Shown here one piece after another: positions 33,471-45,037 of a stretch of DNA of 64,000 nt (position 1 is the first letter of the stretch; each line of letters begins with the position of its first letter). Source of the stretch: Pseudeuparius sepicola (taxonomy: Eukaryota > Arthropoda > Insecta > Coleoptera > Anthribidae); NCBI GenBank assembly GCA_963920635.1, contig OY987298.1:62105949-62169948 (forward strand), given 5' to 3'. The position numbers and the translations under genes were made by a program. Under the pieces are notes generated by a model. It saw only the letters and a list, made by a program, of their open reading frames with translations, searched no databases and had not been told where the DNA came from.

Positions 33471-34073
33471 TATAGGCATATTATACTGGCACTAACTTAA
33501 TATTCTTGCTTGAACATAACTATAAGGCTAATGAGGGTTGTTATTGATAATAAAATAATAACTGTGTTAGTTAACCACTAGTAGTTGAGTTATACGTATC
33601 TAATGCTCATACAAGGTTGCTTAGAAGTTTTTTCGTTCGTTTAAACTGTAATGTTTGACATTAAATTTGCGTTATAAACGTTCATTTTGATATTGGCGTT
33701 GTGAATAAAGCCCTCATCTTCACGTCCTAGCGAACGGCATTTGCAGAATTAAAATATCTATTTTTGTCCCGGAGATATCCGCGATTTTCTCGCTTATTTT
33801 GAGCCCTACAGAAAAACGCAAGAATCAAAAATATGGCAATTTTGGACAGCTAAGTAAGTGGTGCTGCAAATGAATCGGCATCCATGACCAACTTGTCGCG
33901 CAATATAAAAAAAAAACGTCAAATTGAGCAAAACAATTAATAGCCGTAGGCCGTAGCATGTTTATTTTACTCAGATAGTTTCTGAAAATTACACAGGGTC
34001 TTCGGCTCTCTTGAGGCTATGAATTTTTTTTGTTTAAGTATTTCTTATTAAGCGAATTCCCATTGGCGTAGCT

Positions 34074-34127
34074 AAGGGGGGGGCTGGGGGGGGCTGGGGG
34101 GGGCTGGGGGGGGCTAAGCCCCCCCTG
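34074..34127. repeat. (GGGGGGGCT)n minisatellite
   Basis: Four to five G7-8CT units followed by the mirrored AGCCCCCCCT, near the left end of the hAT-type element. Potential hairpin or G-quadruplex former. Confidence 0.8.
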
Positions 34128-34408
34128 GTATAAAAATAGCCCGCCTGAGAAATTCTAGCGTTTATTTTTATAATTTTTTGACATTATAGGTTTACATTAA
34201 AAACCTTACTAAGCTGATTTAATCTTGTTGCGTGTTCGTGTTATTGCGTATAGTAATAGACACTGACTAAAACACTAATGACAAAATAAAACAAACTAAA
34301 CAGCGGCAACACTGAACAGTGAACACTGGCAACACTGCCGTCACGCTCTCATCCCGCACCCGACCCCGTAAGTCCGCCACACGCCACACTCACAGAATTA
34401 GCATCACT

Positions 34409-34948
34409 CAGGGACTCTTTAAAATAACGGGACCCAGCATTTCACAGTCTATCACATAGGAAAAGTGAAGATTTGAGGGGAAGTTTGTTTTCTGTAGACT
34501 CCAAGGAGACCACATAAGTGGGCTGGTACAAGGTTATGTTATATGTCAGTGTGTCCAACTGCCATCAGGTTTTATGTGATAAGATAGTGCCATAGATTCT
34601 AAAGGAGGCAAAAAATTTCCCATCATAATTCATTTTTTTTTTTAGTTTTCTAACTTCCAGATACTCAGATGTGACAATTAAAGAATAATTTCAACTATAC
34701 AATAAATTTGTTTCATTTGACAGTTGCCATATTCTGTATGTATTTGTAGACACAACATTGTCAACTCTAATTTTTAGAAATCATGGAAACCGTTATTAAT
34801 TTTTACTAACAATCAAAGTACCTGTTTTATTAATAGATTATCCAATAAAATGACATACTTGGCATCACTGATACCATTCGAATGTGAAAAGAATAGGCCT
34901 CACTTTGGAAAGAATAATGCTGGGTCCCCTTACTTTAAAGAGTCCCTG
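34409..34948. mobile_element. Nested hAT-type MITE, CAGGGACTCTTTAAA ends
   Basis: Ends CAGGGACTCTTTAAAATAAC and TTACTTTAAAGAGTCCCTG. Perfect 8-bp duplication GCATCACT at 34401-34408 and 34949-34956. A further shared block (GGGACCCAGCATT and AATGCTGGGTCCC) extends the inverted repeat. Non-coding. Confidence 0.87.
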
Positions 34949-35060
34949 GCATCACTGCGAACCTGGACGTCTGGACGTGACTGCTTACTGTGATTGATAT
35001 GTAATACTGCGAAGACGCCAATGTACATACATCTATATTTTTACTTATGCAGTATCAGTA

Positions 35061-36210
35061 TAGAGAGTGAGTTTTTTCGATGCCCACTATGCGGATCTCG
35101 GAAACTAGCAGAGCTAGAACAAAGGTTAAATGGGGAAAGAATTGCGGTTTTGAATGCTCAATCTAATGCCCCTTTTGGATTTTTAAAAAGTTCATGGCTC
35201 ACTAGATATTTTGAAAAGAGTGATTTTTTGCTATTTCATCAGTTTTCATAATTACGTTCTATTTTATAATTAGACATACTTCAAACTTTCTAATATTTTG
35301 TTTTCAGCTGGTAACAAAATGTAACAAAATAAAACAAAAATTAAAAAACTCAAATTCAAATTATTATTATTTTAAAAGGCCACCTTTTAAAATAAAAGGT
35401 GTTCAAACAATCCACCATTATTATTTATGCAAATATTGCATCTTTTTAAAATTGAATTTGTCACCTTTCTTAGGGAGTGCCTGCCAATACTGGCAATCGC
35501 TTCTAAAACAGCTGCTCTTAATTCAACAATTGTCTCGTAAGTACTTTATTTTGTACTGTTCCCCACAAAAAGAAATCCAAAACAGACAATCGGGGGATCG
35601 GAGCTGCCAGGAAATAGGTCTATTTCTACCTATACAACTATTTGAATAGAGCTGATCTAGGTAATTTCTTACGGGCAAATAATTATGTGGTGGAGCTCCA
35701 TCATGATAATTTTCGTTTTATTTTGTTACATTTTGTTACCAGCTAAAAATAAAATATTTGAAAGTTTGAAGTATGTCTTATTATACAATAGAACGTAATT
35801 ATGAAAATATTCCATGGCTGTCCTTGGAAAGCTCAAAAAATGGCCGATTTGATAAGGCCACCGCCAACTATGATTTACATTTAAAAAAAATACAAGTTTA
35901 TGTCATATCTCAAAAATTACAAACAACATAAAAAATTGGATTAGATTATCTTATTAAGCCCAAAATTATCTACAATTTTTGTCACAACAGGTTTTCTGTA
36001 TAATCAGAAATAACGGAGCTAGAGAGATCTGATGAAACAGCAAAAAATCACTCTTTTCAAAGTATCTAGAGAGCCATGAACTTTTTTAAAAATCCAAAAG
36101 GGGCATTAGATTTAGCATTCAAAACTGCAATTCTTTCCTCATTTAACCTTTGTTCTAGCTCTGCTTGTTTCCGAGATCCCCATAGTGGGCATCGAAAAAA
36201 ACTCTCCCTG
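35061..36210. mobile_element. Nested CAGGGAGAG foldback MITE with a transposase core in its loop
   Basis: Right end CATCGAAAAAAACTCTCCCTG then TA. The left TAGAGAGTGAGTTTTTTCGA is the diverged mate. Arms pair for about 330 bp (GATGCCCACTATG, AGCTCTGCT/AGCAGAGCT, CATGAAC/GTTCATG). A loop of about 270 bp holds the transposase core remnant. Confidence 0.75.
35440..35707 (-). pseudogene. Tc1/mariner (DUF4817-type) transposase, DDE-core remnant
   Basis: Read from 35707: DGAPPHNYLPVRNYLDQLYS with the second catalytic Asp, then CIGRNRPISWQLRSPDCLFW with the third acidic residue (RSPD). After a frame change, YETIVELRAAVLEAIASI leads to the C-terminal region. The family pattern is QDGAPPH...LVR.YL...F...WIGR.GPI.WPPRSPDLTPLDFFLWG...VY.....L...I. 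It complements the N-terminal fragment at 32565 and the C-terminal fragment at 14112. Confidence 0.78.
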
Positions 36211-37186
36211 TATGTAGTAAAGTTGTGTGTATTTAAATTAATAACGTTGTGCCGATTAATAAGTAAATAAGCGCTACTATAGTTTGCATAAGTACTTTAA
36301 TTTTCTTCATTTAGTTCAGTAAGTTCATTTATAAATAAGTAGGTGCCTACATAATTAATTGACAATTGACTATACACTATAGCAATAACTCACGAAACAC
36401 AGAAAACGGTATGCCCGCGCGCAGGTGCTGTGACGTAAACGGTGACGCTTATTCGACAAAATCATGGCTTACTTTTATTTTTAAACGGAAATTTGAGTCG
36501 TTTTATAGTAAGTTAGGTAAACACATACACACCAAAGTGTTTATATGTGGCGCTCCGGCGCTTTTGCGGCTTTTGCGGGTTACTGAATCTCATCTCCTTC
36601 AGGGGCTTAAGCCCCCACGGAGAAGAAAGGCTAGCTACGCCTATGCGAATTCCTCGCTTATTTTGGGCCGCACGGAAAATACGTAAGAAAATAAAATATG
36701 ACAATTTTGATCAGCCAGGCGACGTTAAAAAAGAAATGAGTCTTCGCGCCCTACTTTTCGCGCTGTGTTAAAACAATTTCAAATCGACAAAAATGTTCAT
36801 GCCCTCAAGAGAGCCCAAGGCCCTGTGTAATTTGCTGAAACTATCTGACTACGTGGATGGATAAAGCTTCTCAGTGCCATGAATTTTCAATATAAAAGTT
36901 TTCCTCTGTCTCTTAAAATAAACATTCCACGGCTATTAATAGCTTTGCTCTATTTGAGGTTTTTTATATATTGCGCGACAAGTTGGCCATGGATGCCAAT
37001 TTCTTTTTCAACACCACTTAGCTGTCCAAAATTGTCACATTTTTGTTCCTTGCGTTTTTTTGTAGGTCGCAAAAGAAGTAAGAAAATCGCGGTGGTAGTA
37101 CTAAAAAAATCTTCCTGAGACCGCCACTGTACCTAATCCTTATCTAGTATTGGATATACAACAGTATAATCTGAACTGACACTATA

Positions 37187-37890
37187 CAGGGTGTTTCTTA
37201 ATAACATGCTAATTATTGCTAATAGGTACTTAAGGGGGTTATTCTTGGGTCCATTTTGAGAAAAAAACTTCATATTATGAACTTATGAACATATGTCCTA
37301 AAAGTCTCAACTTTTGAGATACAGGGTGATAAAATTGGACCATGTTAATGTTAATGACTTAAATACGTGACTAGATAGACTAGGTAGACAACTGTCAAAA
37401 CTGTTTATGTTTACAAAACAAAATCTGCTTCGTGCCAACTAGATCGTTTTGAATAATTGTTAATATATCTAATTTTATACCAAGGTGCAAATGAATGAGT
37501 TAGTTTTATTTTTTATGCGAAAACCGTACGTCAAACAAAAAAGATCTAGACCTCATTTGCTCAGAAAGGAATGGGGATTTCGAAAATAATTTTTACGTTA
37601 AGAAAAAGCAGTGACGTAACATATTTTTCTTTAAAAATATTCAATTCAAAACCCATACAGACGCCACTGGTAAAAGTAATAAAATTGTTTGTAAATCAGA
37701 AAATGCACCTCGATGCATAGAAGGTGTGTACCAAATTTCACAAAAATATCCAGGGTAATGCCAAAGTTATAATAAAAATAATAAGTAATAATAACAAAAA
37801 TCTTAAAATTTTGCCCCCCTGTATCTCAAAAGTTAAGACTTTTAGGACATTATGTTCATATGAAGTTTTTTACACCCGTTATAAAGACCT
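37187..37890. mobile_element. Degraded CAGGGTGTTTC foldback element
   Basis: Starts CAGGGTGTTTCTTAATAAC after TA. TTCATATTATGAAC and GTCTCAACTTTTGAGATACAGG (about 37270-37325) are mirrored at about 37810-37870. The right terminus is not preserved. The rest to 38090 includes a segment shared in reverse with 21260-21340. Confidence 0.5.
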
Positions 37891-38313
37891 CTGCATAGCG
37901 CTGTTTCATGCAATCGCCTCTGGTGCCACACTACGAAAAAAATTAACAGGGTGGTTTAGTGCTAAAAACGCCATTGTTGCAGAATCTTTTATAAAAATAA
38001 AAACATGCAAATATGTCTGTTACAACGAATTTAATATCCAAAATAAAATAAAATGCTTGTTTATTATGTCCCTTTAATTTGACAAATTTACATACCCTAG
38101 GGATATCATTGGCAGGGGTACCTGCTTAAAGGTCCTCCTCTGAGACATCCAGGTGCCAACTTAATTCTGAGCAATACGATTGTTTTTTTTTTACTGAAGT
38201 GATTAATTTCCTGGCTCCAACAACTTGTTCCTACACAGATTACGATTCAAAGACTGAATCATTTCGCTTAAACACAGTAAGATACAAAGAAATCCTATCT
38301 ATAATCAGTGATA

Positions 38314-38606
38314 TACCGTATTGCAAGGTTTGCTTTGCAAGTCCCAGATTCAATGTACTACTCTAGTATTAGGTCTCATAAGTAGGAGGGGGAAGTAGGG
38401 AGACAGACGGTGGGGGCACAGAATAGGGGAATATTCTGTGGTGGGGGTGACGCGGCGCGCGGAGTGGGCGAGATCATCCGCTTGATGATTCCGATTGGCT
38501 CCTACGCTTCAAAATCCCCACTCCTAGTCCCACTCTTCCCCTACTTTCTCCCTACTTATTAGTAATATTATAGCCGGACTTGCAAAGAAAACCTGTTAAT
38601 ACGGTA
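38314..38606. mobile_element. TACCGTATT MITE, 293 bp
   Basis: Ends TACCGTATTGCAAGG and TTAATACGGTA with TA on both sides. TTTGCTTTGCAAGTCC is mirrored by GGACTTGCAAAG. The centre is unusually GC-rich (38430-38480, GGTGACGCGGCGCGCGGAG) and itself palindromic. Confidence 0.7.
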
Positions 38607-38817
38607 TAACATTCCAACAGTAATGATATTGCTATGAAATGGATACTAAAATAATGAAGACTATAACTAACTTAATAATCTTTCCTGCAACTGACTTAAT
38701 AAACCAAGCAATAAGTGAGTGTATCATTTTGTTTACTTTTCAAAATAGCTAGTTATACCCTTATTTATACCCGTATAAACAAGGGTTACACCTATTTACA
38801 AAAATAAGGATTCAAAA

Positions 38818-39730
38818 GACAATTTGAATAATTATTGACCCATCTCAATATTGCCTGTGCTCTCCAAGGTCTACGAAAAAGCCTTAAACCTACAGATAAG
38901 CAGCTTCTTTGAAAACCAAAAATTATTTTTCCAAGGTCAATTTGGCTTTAGGATTAAAAAATCAACAACATTAGCAATAAACAAACTTACAAAAAAAACA
39001 TACTAAAGGGCTTTGAAGGAGGGTATGAAACAGCGTTCTTCTATGACTTAACGAAGGTCTTTGATTATGTTTCGCACGAGATCCTATTGGTTCTACGGTG
39101 ACCGGCAGAAAGTTGGACACAAGAATTTAATATTTTTAAACTCTGATTTCGATTAAATTGGATTTCTAGCTGCTAATCGAACAAAATTAAAGTTTAGTAG
39201 CAAATTTATGTGTTATCCGATGATAAGTTGCGCTTGCGGTGTTTCGTTTTTTTTTTTTGTAATAGGTACACAGGGTGGTCGAAAAAATACAAAAAAAGTT
39301 AAATTTCTTTTTTTTTACTAGGTGGCTGTGACTTTAAATCTGACATCCACCTTTGTTTCCAAACAACTTTTTACTTTTTACAGTATTTTAAAAAACAAGG
39401 GTACCTACTTTACTCTTGAGTTATTTTGACATTTTTGAATCTACCTCGTATCCAAAAAGATATATTTAAATTTTGATATGCGCGTTTTGAGTTTGAAATT
39501 ATGCACCAATTTTTATCAAGAATAAAATTTTCTGAGAAATTAATAATAAAAAAGTTTTCCACTTGTGTCCAACTTTCTGCCGGCCACTGTACAATTTTCA
39601 TGCGGACAGTGTAAGGCTAATCAAATCATACCTACACGATAGAAAACAGTTTGTGCATTACAATAATGAAAAGTCAAGTAAGATGTAAAGTATGTATAGA
39701 GTGCCACAGGGATCTGTGCTAGGACCAATA
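38818..39730 (+). pseudogene. Non-LTR retrotransposon reverse transcriptase fragment (Jockey/CR1-like)
   Basis: The plus strand reads PISILPVLSKVYEKALNLQI, then QGQFGFRIKKSTTLAINKL, a break, then AFFYDLTKVFDYVSHEILL with the first polymerase Asp; after a MITE insertion it resumes as VPQGSVLGPILFL near 39700-39730. This matches the RPISLLP..SK.FE, QFGFR...ST, DL.KAFD.V.H..L and VPQGSVLGP blocks of insect non-LTR elements. Stops and frame changes show it is dead. The FADD box is not present. Confidence 0.8.
39096..39589. mobile_element. CAGTGGCCGGCAGAAAG MITE inserted in the reverse transcriptase
   Basis: Ends CGGTGACCGGCAGAAAGTTG and CAACTTTCTGCCGGCCACTG, flanked by TA (39094-39095, 39590-39591). 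494 bp, no coding remnant recognised. A CAGGGTGGTCG end near 39270 lies inside. The insertion is later than the retrotransposon it splits. Confidence 0.85.
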
Positions 39731-39758
39731 CTATTCCTTATATCATTGAGTAAAGGAT

Positions 39759-39818
39759 ATATATTCGTGCAAGGATACCTATATATTCGTGCAAGGATAC
39801 CTATATATTCGTGCAAGA
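39759..39818 (+). repeat. 22-bp tandem repeat, 2.6 copies
   Basis: ATATTCGTGCAAGGATACCT starts at 39761, 39783 and 39805 with nearly identical units. Confidence 0.85.
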
Positions 39819-40602
39819 GTGCTGTCGCCATGAGTCCCATGAGTGCACAAGGATACTTCCTACACATACAAAAAACATCAAAATCAAATCTGAACACCCT
39901 GTATATACAGTGCTATTCATGTTCACGCCAAATGGGAAAACTTTTTATTATTAGATTCTTTGAAAATCTGATTTAAGGCTGTGTTAGCGTACGTTTTCAG
40001 TACACTATCGCACCTAAAGAGAGTTGTTACCTATACGTCACAGCCCAAGCCTGTCAAATATGACATTTAATTTAAAAATTGGGAAAATCGGGTTTGCCTT
40101 GGAAATATCGGAAAAGGGAATGTTTTCGTATTGTATTATTGTGCCTTGTGCCACTATGCCACGTTCTAGGAAGATATTCGTTTTTTCCTTTATTGACAAT
40201 TCCTGGAATTGAAATTGAAACCATAAAATTCAATACAAAACTGTACCTTATCATTTTGATTCACTGAATTCCAAAATATGGATGTGTTTTATGTAAAAAT
40301 ATTGCAACACTGGCCCAGGGAATGAGCTTAGCTTAAAATTAAAGAGTATGCACCAATATTGCGTTGTTACACAACGATCATTTTTTTAATATTATTTTTT
40401 TAATTTTGCGTTTAAAATATTATTTGTTTTGTTATGCGATTTAGTAGAGCAACCAATATTTTAAGTGTCTTATAGGTTATTTACGGGAACAAAAATATCA
40501 AGTACCGATCTGAAAAAAATATATATATTAAGGAAAAACAAATAATATCTTGATATCTTTCTGAAAATTGACATAAAGGCACAATAACACAATACGAACA
40601 TA
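39819..40602. other. No feature recognised
   Basis: AT-rich. An isolated CACCCTGTATA end occurs at about 39895-39905. The overlapping short frames at 40024-40267 on both strands look like noise. Confidence 0.4.
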
Positions 40603-40874
40603 CAAGGTGATTCAAAACTCCGTGCATAAATTTTAATGACATAGGTACCTATTTTTGAGACCAAAATAAGACTTTTCCTATAAACATGTGGCCTAAAATG
40701 CACCCCCTCCGACGATCAGTTGTGCATCGAATTTCTTGACAATTTGCATGCTTCTGTTTTTTTGGTGCGCTTTATTAATTTTTGGTCGGAAATGACGTAA
40801 ACTGAAATTTTAGTGGGGATTAGGGGAGTCCACACTTTTTTTAAGTCGGAGAGGGTACGTTTTGAATCACCCTG
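40603..40874. mobile_element. CAAGGTGATTCAAAAC MITE, 272 bp
   Basis: Left CAAGGTGATTCAAAACTCCG, right CGTTTTGAATCACCCTG, flanked by TA on both sides. Non-coding member of the CAGGGTG group. Confidence 0.75.
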
Positions 40875-40876
40875 TA

Positions 40877-41872
40877 TTTATTTATTTTTATTGTTTATTT
40901 AAGAGATATCTAAAAATGAAACAATAATCGTTGACATATTTTATGGGGAGTGTAATTACAATAAAACCAAATAACTAAGCCCCAATATATTTTAATCAAA
41001 TTGTAAATAAAAATTTTGCCATAAATTTTTTAATCAAATTTTAAATGAAATTACCTACAAGAGTAAAAACATAGAAATAAACTCTAGACCTTAAAATGTT
41101 TCATTTAAACCATAGACACCGACAAAAGTAAGGGGTCCCACAAAGATACATCATCTCCCAATTGGTTGCTTTCGTTTTTAGATTTTTTAACTAATTTTTT
41201 TGTTTTTCTATAAAAACAAAAACCTGTCAATATCTTAAAAATCTGGGATGAATGGATTATCCCCATTTTTTGTAACACCCTGTATATTTCAGAATTTATG
41301 AGTTAGGAGAAAATTAAGGTTTATTATGGGAGAAATAAATAAACACAGAGACTACAATAAATCTTTAGATTTCGTTCTATTCAAATATTTCTGAAATGGG
41401 CATTCTATAAAGTTCAGGGTATAATTTCTAGAAATATGATAAGTAAGCTCACAGTACCAAAAATTAGAAACTACTATTTTCTGAAAATAGAGCCCTTAAA
41501 ACGTGAAATTGTACAATTTCTGTACCTACCCTCCCTCTCAGACCAATAATATCCTAGATATGTGCCAATGATCTTTCAAATAAAGGGATTATTTATAATG
41601 TTCTAATGAAAAATTTTTAAATTTAATTCCATGTCCGATAGTCCAATAATAACTAGTAGAGTTTTTGACACTAGGGACTGCATTCATCTTGCGTAACAAT
41701 TTCCTTTTTGTATTACTTTCACATTTCCATTTGTCCAATAAAAAAATTACATTACAAATTCTTTTAAATGCAAACGGAAATTTGAAAACAAGCAGTATTA
41801 TATTTGTGTGCATTTAGATTGTTTGAAATACCCACAGACGAAAGAAACACCACATAATATGTCGATGCCGCT
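40877..41872. other. No feature recognised
   Basis: AT-rich. A single CACCCTGTATA terminus at about 41276-41286 suggests a broken MITE. No gene seen. Confidence 0.4.
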
Positions 41873-42330
41873 CCTATCCTATCCTATCCAGTGCAGAGGG
41901 CGCCCGCCTTAAATCGGCCCGGCACGTAGGCCACAGTGGGCCCGTTGTGCCCCCACGGCCAGCGTCACACGGCGGCCAGCAAGCCGGCCCTCTTCATGAA
42001 GGCCCGCAGCTCACTCACCCCGACACCATACACATCCTCCGCGCCCAGCTTGGCTGAGCCGAAGGACTCGAATCTCACCCTGTCAAGTGCAGGGCATTCA
42101 GTAACCAAGTGGTGCGGTGTCTCCTCATCCTCCAGACACCATCTGCACTCCGACTCCCCTCCCACCCCTATAAGGTGCAGGTGGCGAGTCAGGCAGCAGT
42201 GCCCAGTGAGGACCCTCACCACTCCCCTTAACTCTGTCCTAGGCAGACGCAGCAGCTCCCTAGACAGGACGGACGACAGCCCACGAATCATGAGCCTGGG
42301 TCGATGCCGCTCTGGAACTCGAAACAAAAC
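41873..42330 (-). pseudogene. Non-LTR retrotransposon 3' end (C-terminal CCHC knuckle)
   Basis: The minus frame 42327-41965 reads LPRTELRGVVRVLTGHCCLT, RHLHLIGVGGESECRWCLED and EETPHHLVTECPALDRVRF. LTGH....H....G......CR.C......T..H...EC is the C-terminal knuckle of many insect non-LTR elements (I/Jockey/R1-related ORF2 proteins). The stop is followed by a GC-rich 3' UTR and a GGATA-type tail (41873-41889 on plus, TATCC units). The frame lacks its upstream domains, so this is a 5'-truncated copy. Confidence 0.8.
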
Positions 42331-42732
42331 CGAGGCATTCGGGATTCGGATTCAATGCGCCTCTAATTAATTTTTTTTCTTTGACCTTTGAGCAATAATT
42401 TGGGTAGCTTGGCTGCCCACAGTTGTATAATTTGTTAATATTTTAAAGTTTTTAAAATGTGACTTAGTGTGACCTTCTATTTTATGGGTTTTTACTGTTG
42501 TATAATGCTTTATGCTCCAATTTTCCTGTACACACTTGACAAGTGAGTATGACATGACGTTAAAACAATTTAGTTTTTCCACAGTTAACTTTTTCCAACC
42601 CCCTATTTTATGTCATACTTTCTTTTTAGGTGGTACTGAGGATGGCTTAACAGCCGAAAGCGCTTTACCATGATTTTTAATTAAATTATTTGCACGGAAA
42701 TACACTTCTTTCTCCTTTTCATCTTCATTAAG
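42331..42732. other. Unassigned; possible short exon on minus strand
   Basis: A minus frame ending at 42613 (NNLIKNHGKALSAVKPSSVP then basic residues and a stop) looks more protein-like than its neighbours but matches no family I recognise. It partly overlaps the next retroelement tail, so it may be chance. Confidence 0.2.
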
Positions 42733-42849
42733 AAGGCCGGAATGATGGCTGCCCAGTAATAGCAGCTGTGGGGGCACAATAAGCCCATTGAGGCCTACGT
42801 GTGGGGCCAATCTGAGGCAGTCGTCCCTGTCCCTAGATAGATAGATAAG
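42733..42849 (+). repeat. Second non-LTR 3' UTR with a TAGA tail
   Basis: AGCTGTGGGGGCACAATAAG, GAGGCCTACGTGTGGGGCC and CCTGTCCCTAGATAGATAGA parallel the UTR at 41905-41965 (GGCCGTGGGGGCACAACGGG on its own strand). The two retroelement ends lie in opposite orientation about 400 bp apart. Confidence 0.6.
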
Positions 42850-43600
42850 AGAGGGCAAATAAGTCCACTATTATTTGAAATCGCATAACTATATATGGAA
42901 GAGGACTTCTCTTAGTATCCCGGAAAACTACATAAAATGCATGAAGAACTCCTTGGCCCTGGTGCTAGTAGTCGTAAAATGAATTTTTAACGAGGACAAA
43001 CGCAGGTGAAGTGCAGTTTTCTACTGACAAATTGATTCCGCTAGGCTACTGTCAGTTAGCATGGCCCAAAAAAATAACAGGAAGTACCAGCAAACAAGCT
43101 ATTTGCAAGAGTGGTTTTGAAGGATTTTCGGGTGGTTAGATTTTGCCATCAGATTAGGCAAAAGAATGCTTTGAGAGCTGTGTGAAACTGCTATTCGAAT
43201 TAGCATACCACGTTATGGATCTTAGTTACTGTTTGCACTTTCACACTTAGATATGCAAATAATAAAAAAAAATAACTAAAGAATTTTTTCACGGCACACT
43301 TGACTTTCTCAAAACAGGTTAAATTTTTCGTCTTTAGATATAGACGGTCATTATTTAATGCCTCAGTGTGCCAAAGACTAAGAACTAAGAAAAACAAATT
43401 CCATGTCCACGTCGATTTCACAGGAAAACGCAACTTTTTTAAGCGTCATTATAATAAAATGGAACAACTTTTGTTAGGTGCAGAAGGTATAGAGGGACAC
43501 TCGGCCGGAAAAAAAATTACATGCCACCCGATGCCACCCCATATTTCATTCCAAGATTATCAGAAAAATCTGAAAAATCTCCTAAACATTTTGGAATTGA
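42850..43600. other. No feature recognised
   Basis: AT-rich. Short frames on both strands (43200-43659) overlap each other and show no family motif. Confidence 0.4.
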
Positions 43601-43601
43601 A

Positions 43602-44040
43602 TTGGTCAAAACCAATGACGTCAGAACCTATAGACAGGTTTGTTTTGATAAACGCTTGACGCCCAGAACTAATCACAATCTAAGCGCTCCGAAAATGTCG
43701 CGAGATTGTCAGAAATTGCCCCTTTTTGTCGAGCCGTAGCCAACTTATTTCGACTCTGGGCTCGGAGGCTGGCGTCGTTAGACCATCCCCCGAGTCTTCA
43801 GGTGAGGTTCCGATGCTTCCGGCGCCCCCAAACAAGAGAAAACATGCGATATCTAAGTGTGATTCGGGAGGAACTATAACCGGGAATCACCGGGTGTATA
43901 GTTGGTTGATGGTTGACTTTCTGTCTTTGTTTGTAGCATGTTTTTAGAGTAGTATGGATATATTTAATCTTGGAGTCAAAATAAAGGGCATTTTAACAAT
44001 GGGGCACCACGTCTATAGGTTTTGACGTCATTGGTCAAAA
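43602..44040. repeat. Inverted repeat with GACGTCA-like arms
   Basis: GGTCAAAACCAATGACGTCA plus GAACCTATAGAC near 43604 face GTCTATAGGTTTTGACGTCA near 44012. The interior has a GC-richer patch (43740-43880) of unknown nature. Confidence 0.5.
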
Positions 44041-44217
44041 CAAATATTTATTTGTAATTTGACTGATGGCCTGTCTTTATCACGAGATCCGCAAATTCAA
44101 GTAAAATAAATTTAGTATAAAATTTGAAAACTGAATATTTCAAGAAAGGAAAAGACGATTCAAAGTTTTATATCATTTTCATTGCTTTGACGCGCAGGTT
44201 TCAAAAATGCCAAAATA

Positions 44218-45035
44218 CAGGATGATTTTTTAGGTCTACCACCGCGATTTTCTCGCTCATTTTGCGGCCTACAAAAAAAACGTAAGAAACAAAAATGTTG
44301 CAATTTTGGACAGCTAAGTGGTGCTGCAAAAGAAATCGGCATCCAAGGCCAACTTGTCGCGCAATATTAAAAAAACCTCAAATTAAGCAAAACTATTAAT
44401 GGCCGTGGAATGTTTATTTTAAGAGACAGAGAAAAACTTTTATATTGAAAATTGATGGCACTAAGAAGCTTTATGCAAAAGGGTACTCAGATAGTTTCAG
44501 AAAATTACACAGGGTGTTCGGCTCTCTTGAGGCTATGAATTTTTGATTTTATTTCTTGTTAAGCGATTTTCTCACTTATTTTAGGCCACACAGAAAATAT
44601 GGAAGAAAACAAAATATGGCAATTTTGGTCAGCGAGGCGACATTAAAAAAGGAATGGGCCTCCATCAACTTTTTGCGGTGTACTAAAAAAAACCTAAAAT
44701 CGACAAAAATTTTAATGGTCTCAAGAGAGCCGAAGACCCTGTGTAATTTGCTGAAACTATCTGAGCACCTGGGTGGATAAAGCTTCTCAGTGCCATCAAT
44801 TTTCAATATAAAAGTTTTCCTCTGTCTCTTGAAATAAACATTCCACGGCCATTAATAGTTTTGCTCAATTTGAGGTTTTTTTAATAATACGCAACAAGTT
44901 GGCCATGGATGCCGATTTCTTTTGCAGCACCACTTAGCTGTTCAAAATTGCCACATTTTTGTTTCTTACGTTTCTTTTTGTAGGCCGCAAAATGAGCGAG
45001 AAAATCGCGGTGGTAGACCTAAAAAAATCATCCTG
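44218..45035. mobile_element. CAGGATGATTTTTTAGG foldback MITE, intact copy
   Basis: Ends CAGGATGATTTTTTAGGTCT and AGACCTAAAAAAATCATCCTG, flanked by TA (44216-44217, 45036-45037). Arms pair for about 300 bp. The centre holds a second palindrome (GGCTCTCTTGAGG and its mirror). 818 bp. A relative split by a hAT insertion is at 33775-37112. Confidence 0.85.
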
Positions 45036-45037
45036 TA

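Larger units (their letters stand above)
34060..36644. mobile_element. hAT-type element with GGCGTAGCTA ends
   Basis: Left CCATTGGCGTAGCTAAGG and right GGCTAGCTACGCCTAT are inverted. Perfect 8-bp duplication GCGAATTC at 34052-34059 and 36645-36652. No transposase frame of its own is recognised. Its interior is occupied by two further elements and a G-rich tandem repeat. Confidence 0.75.
33775..37112. mobile_element. Interrupted copy of the CAGGATG MITE (see 44218-45035)
   Basis: The left half (33775-34059: CGCGATTTTCTCGCTTATTT, GGACAGCTAAGT, GGCTCTCTTGAGGCTATGAA) and the right half (36645-37112: CTCGCTTATTTTGGGCC, GAGAGCCCAAGGCCCTGTGT, GTTGGCCATGGATGCCAA) are the two halves of the 818-bp element at 44218-45035. 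A 2.6-kb hAT-type element split it and duplicated GCGAATTC. Confidence 0.75.

Noticed and set aside
41936..42370. 144-codon plus-strand frame
   Set aside because: Antisense to the better-supported retroelement C-terminus with its CCHC knuckle.
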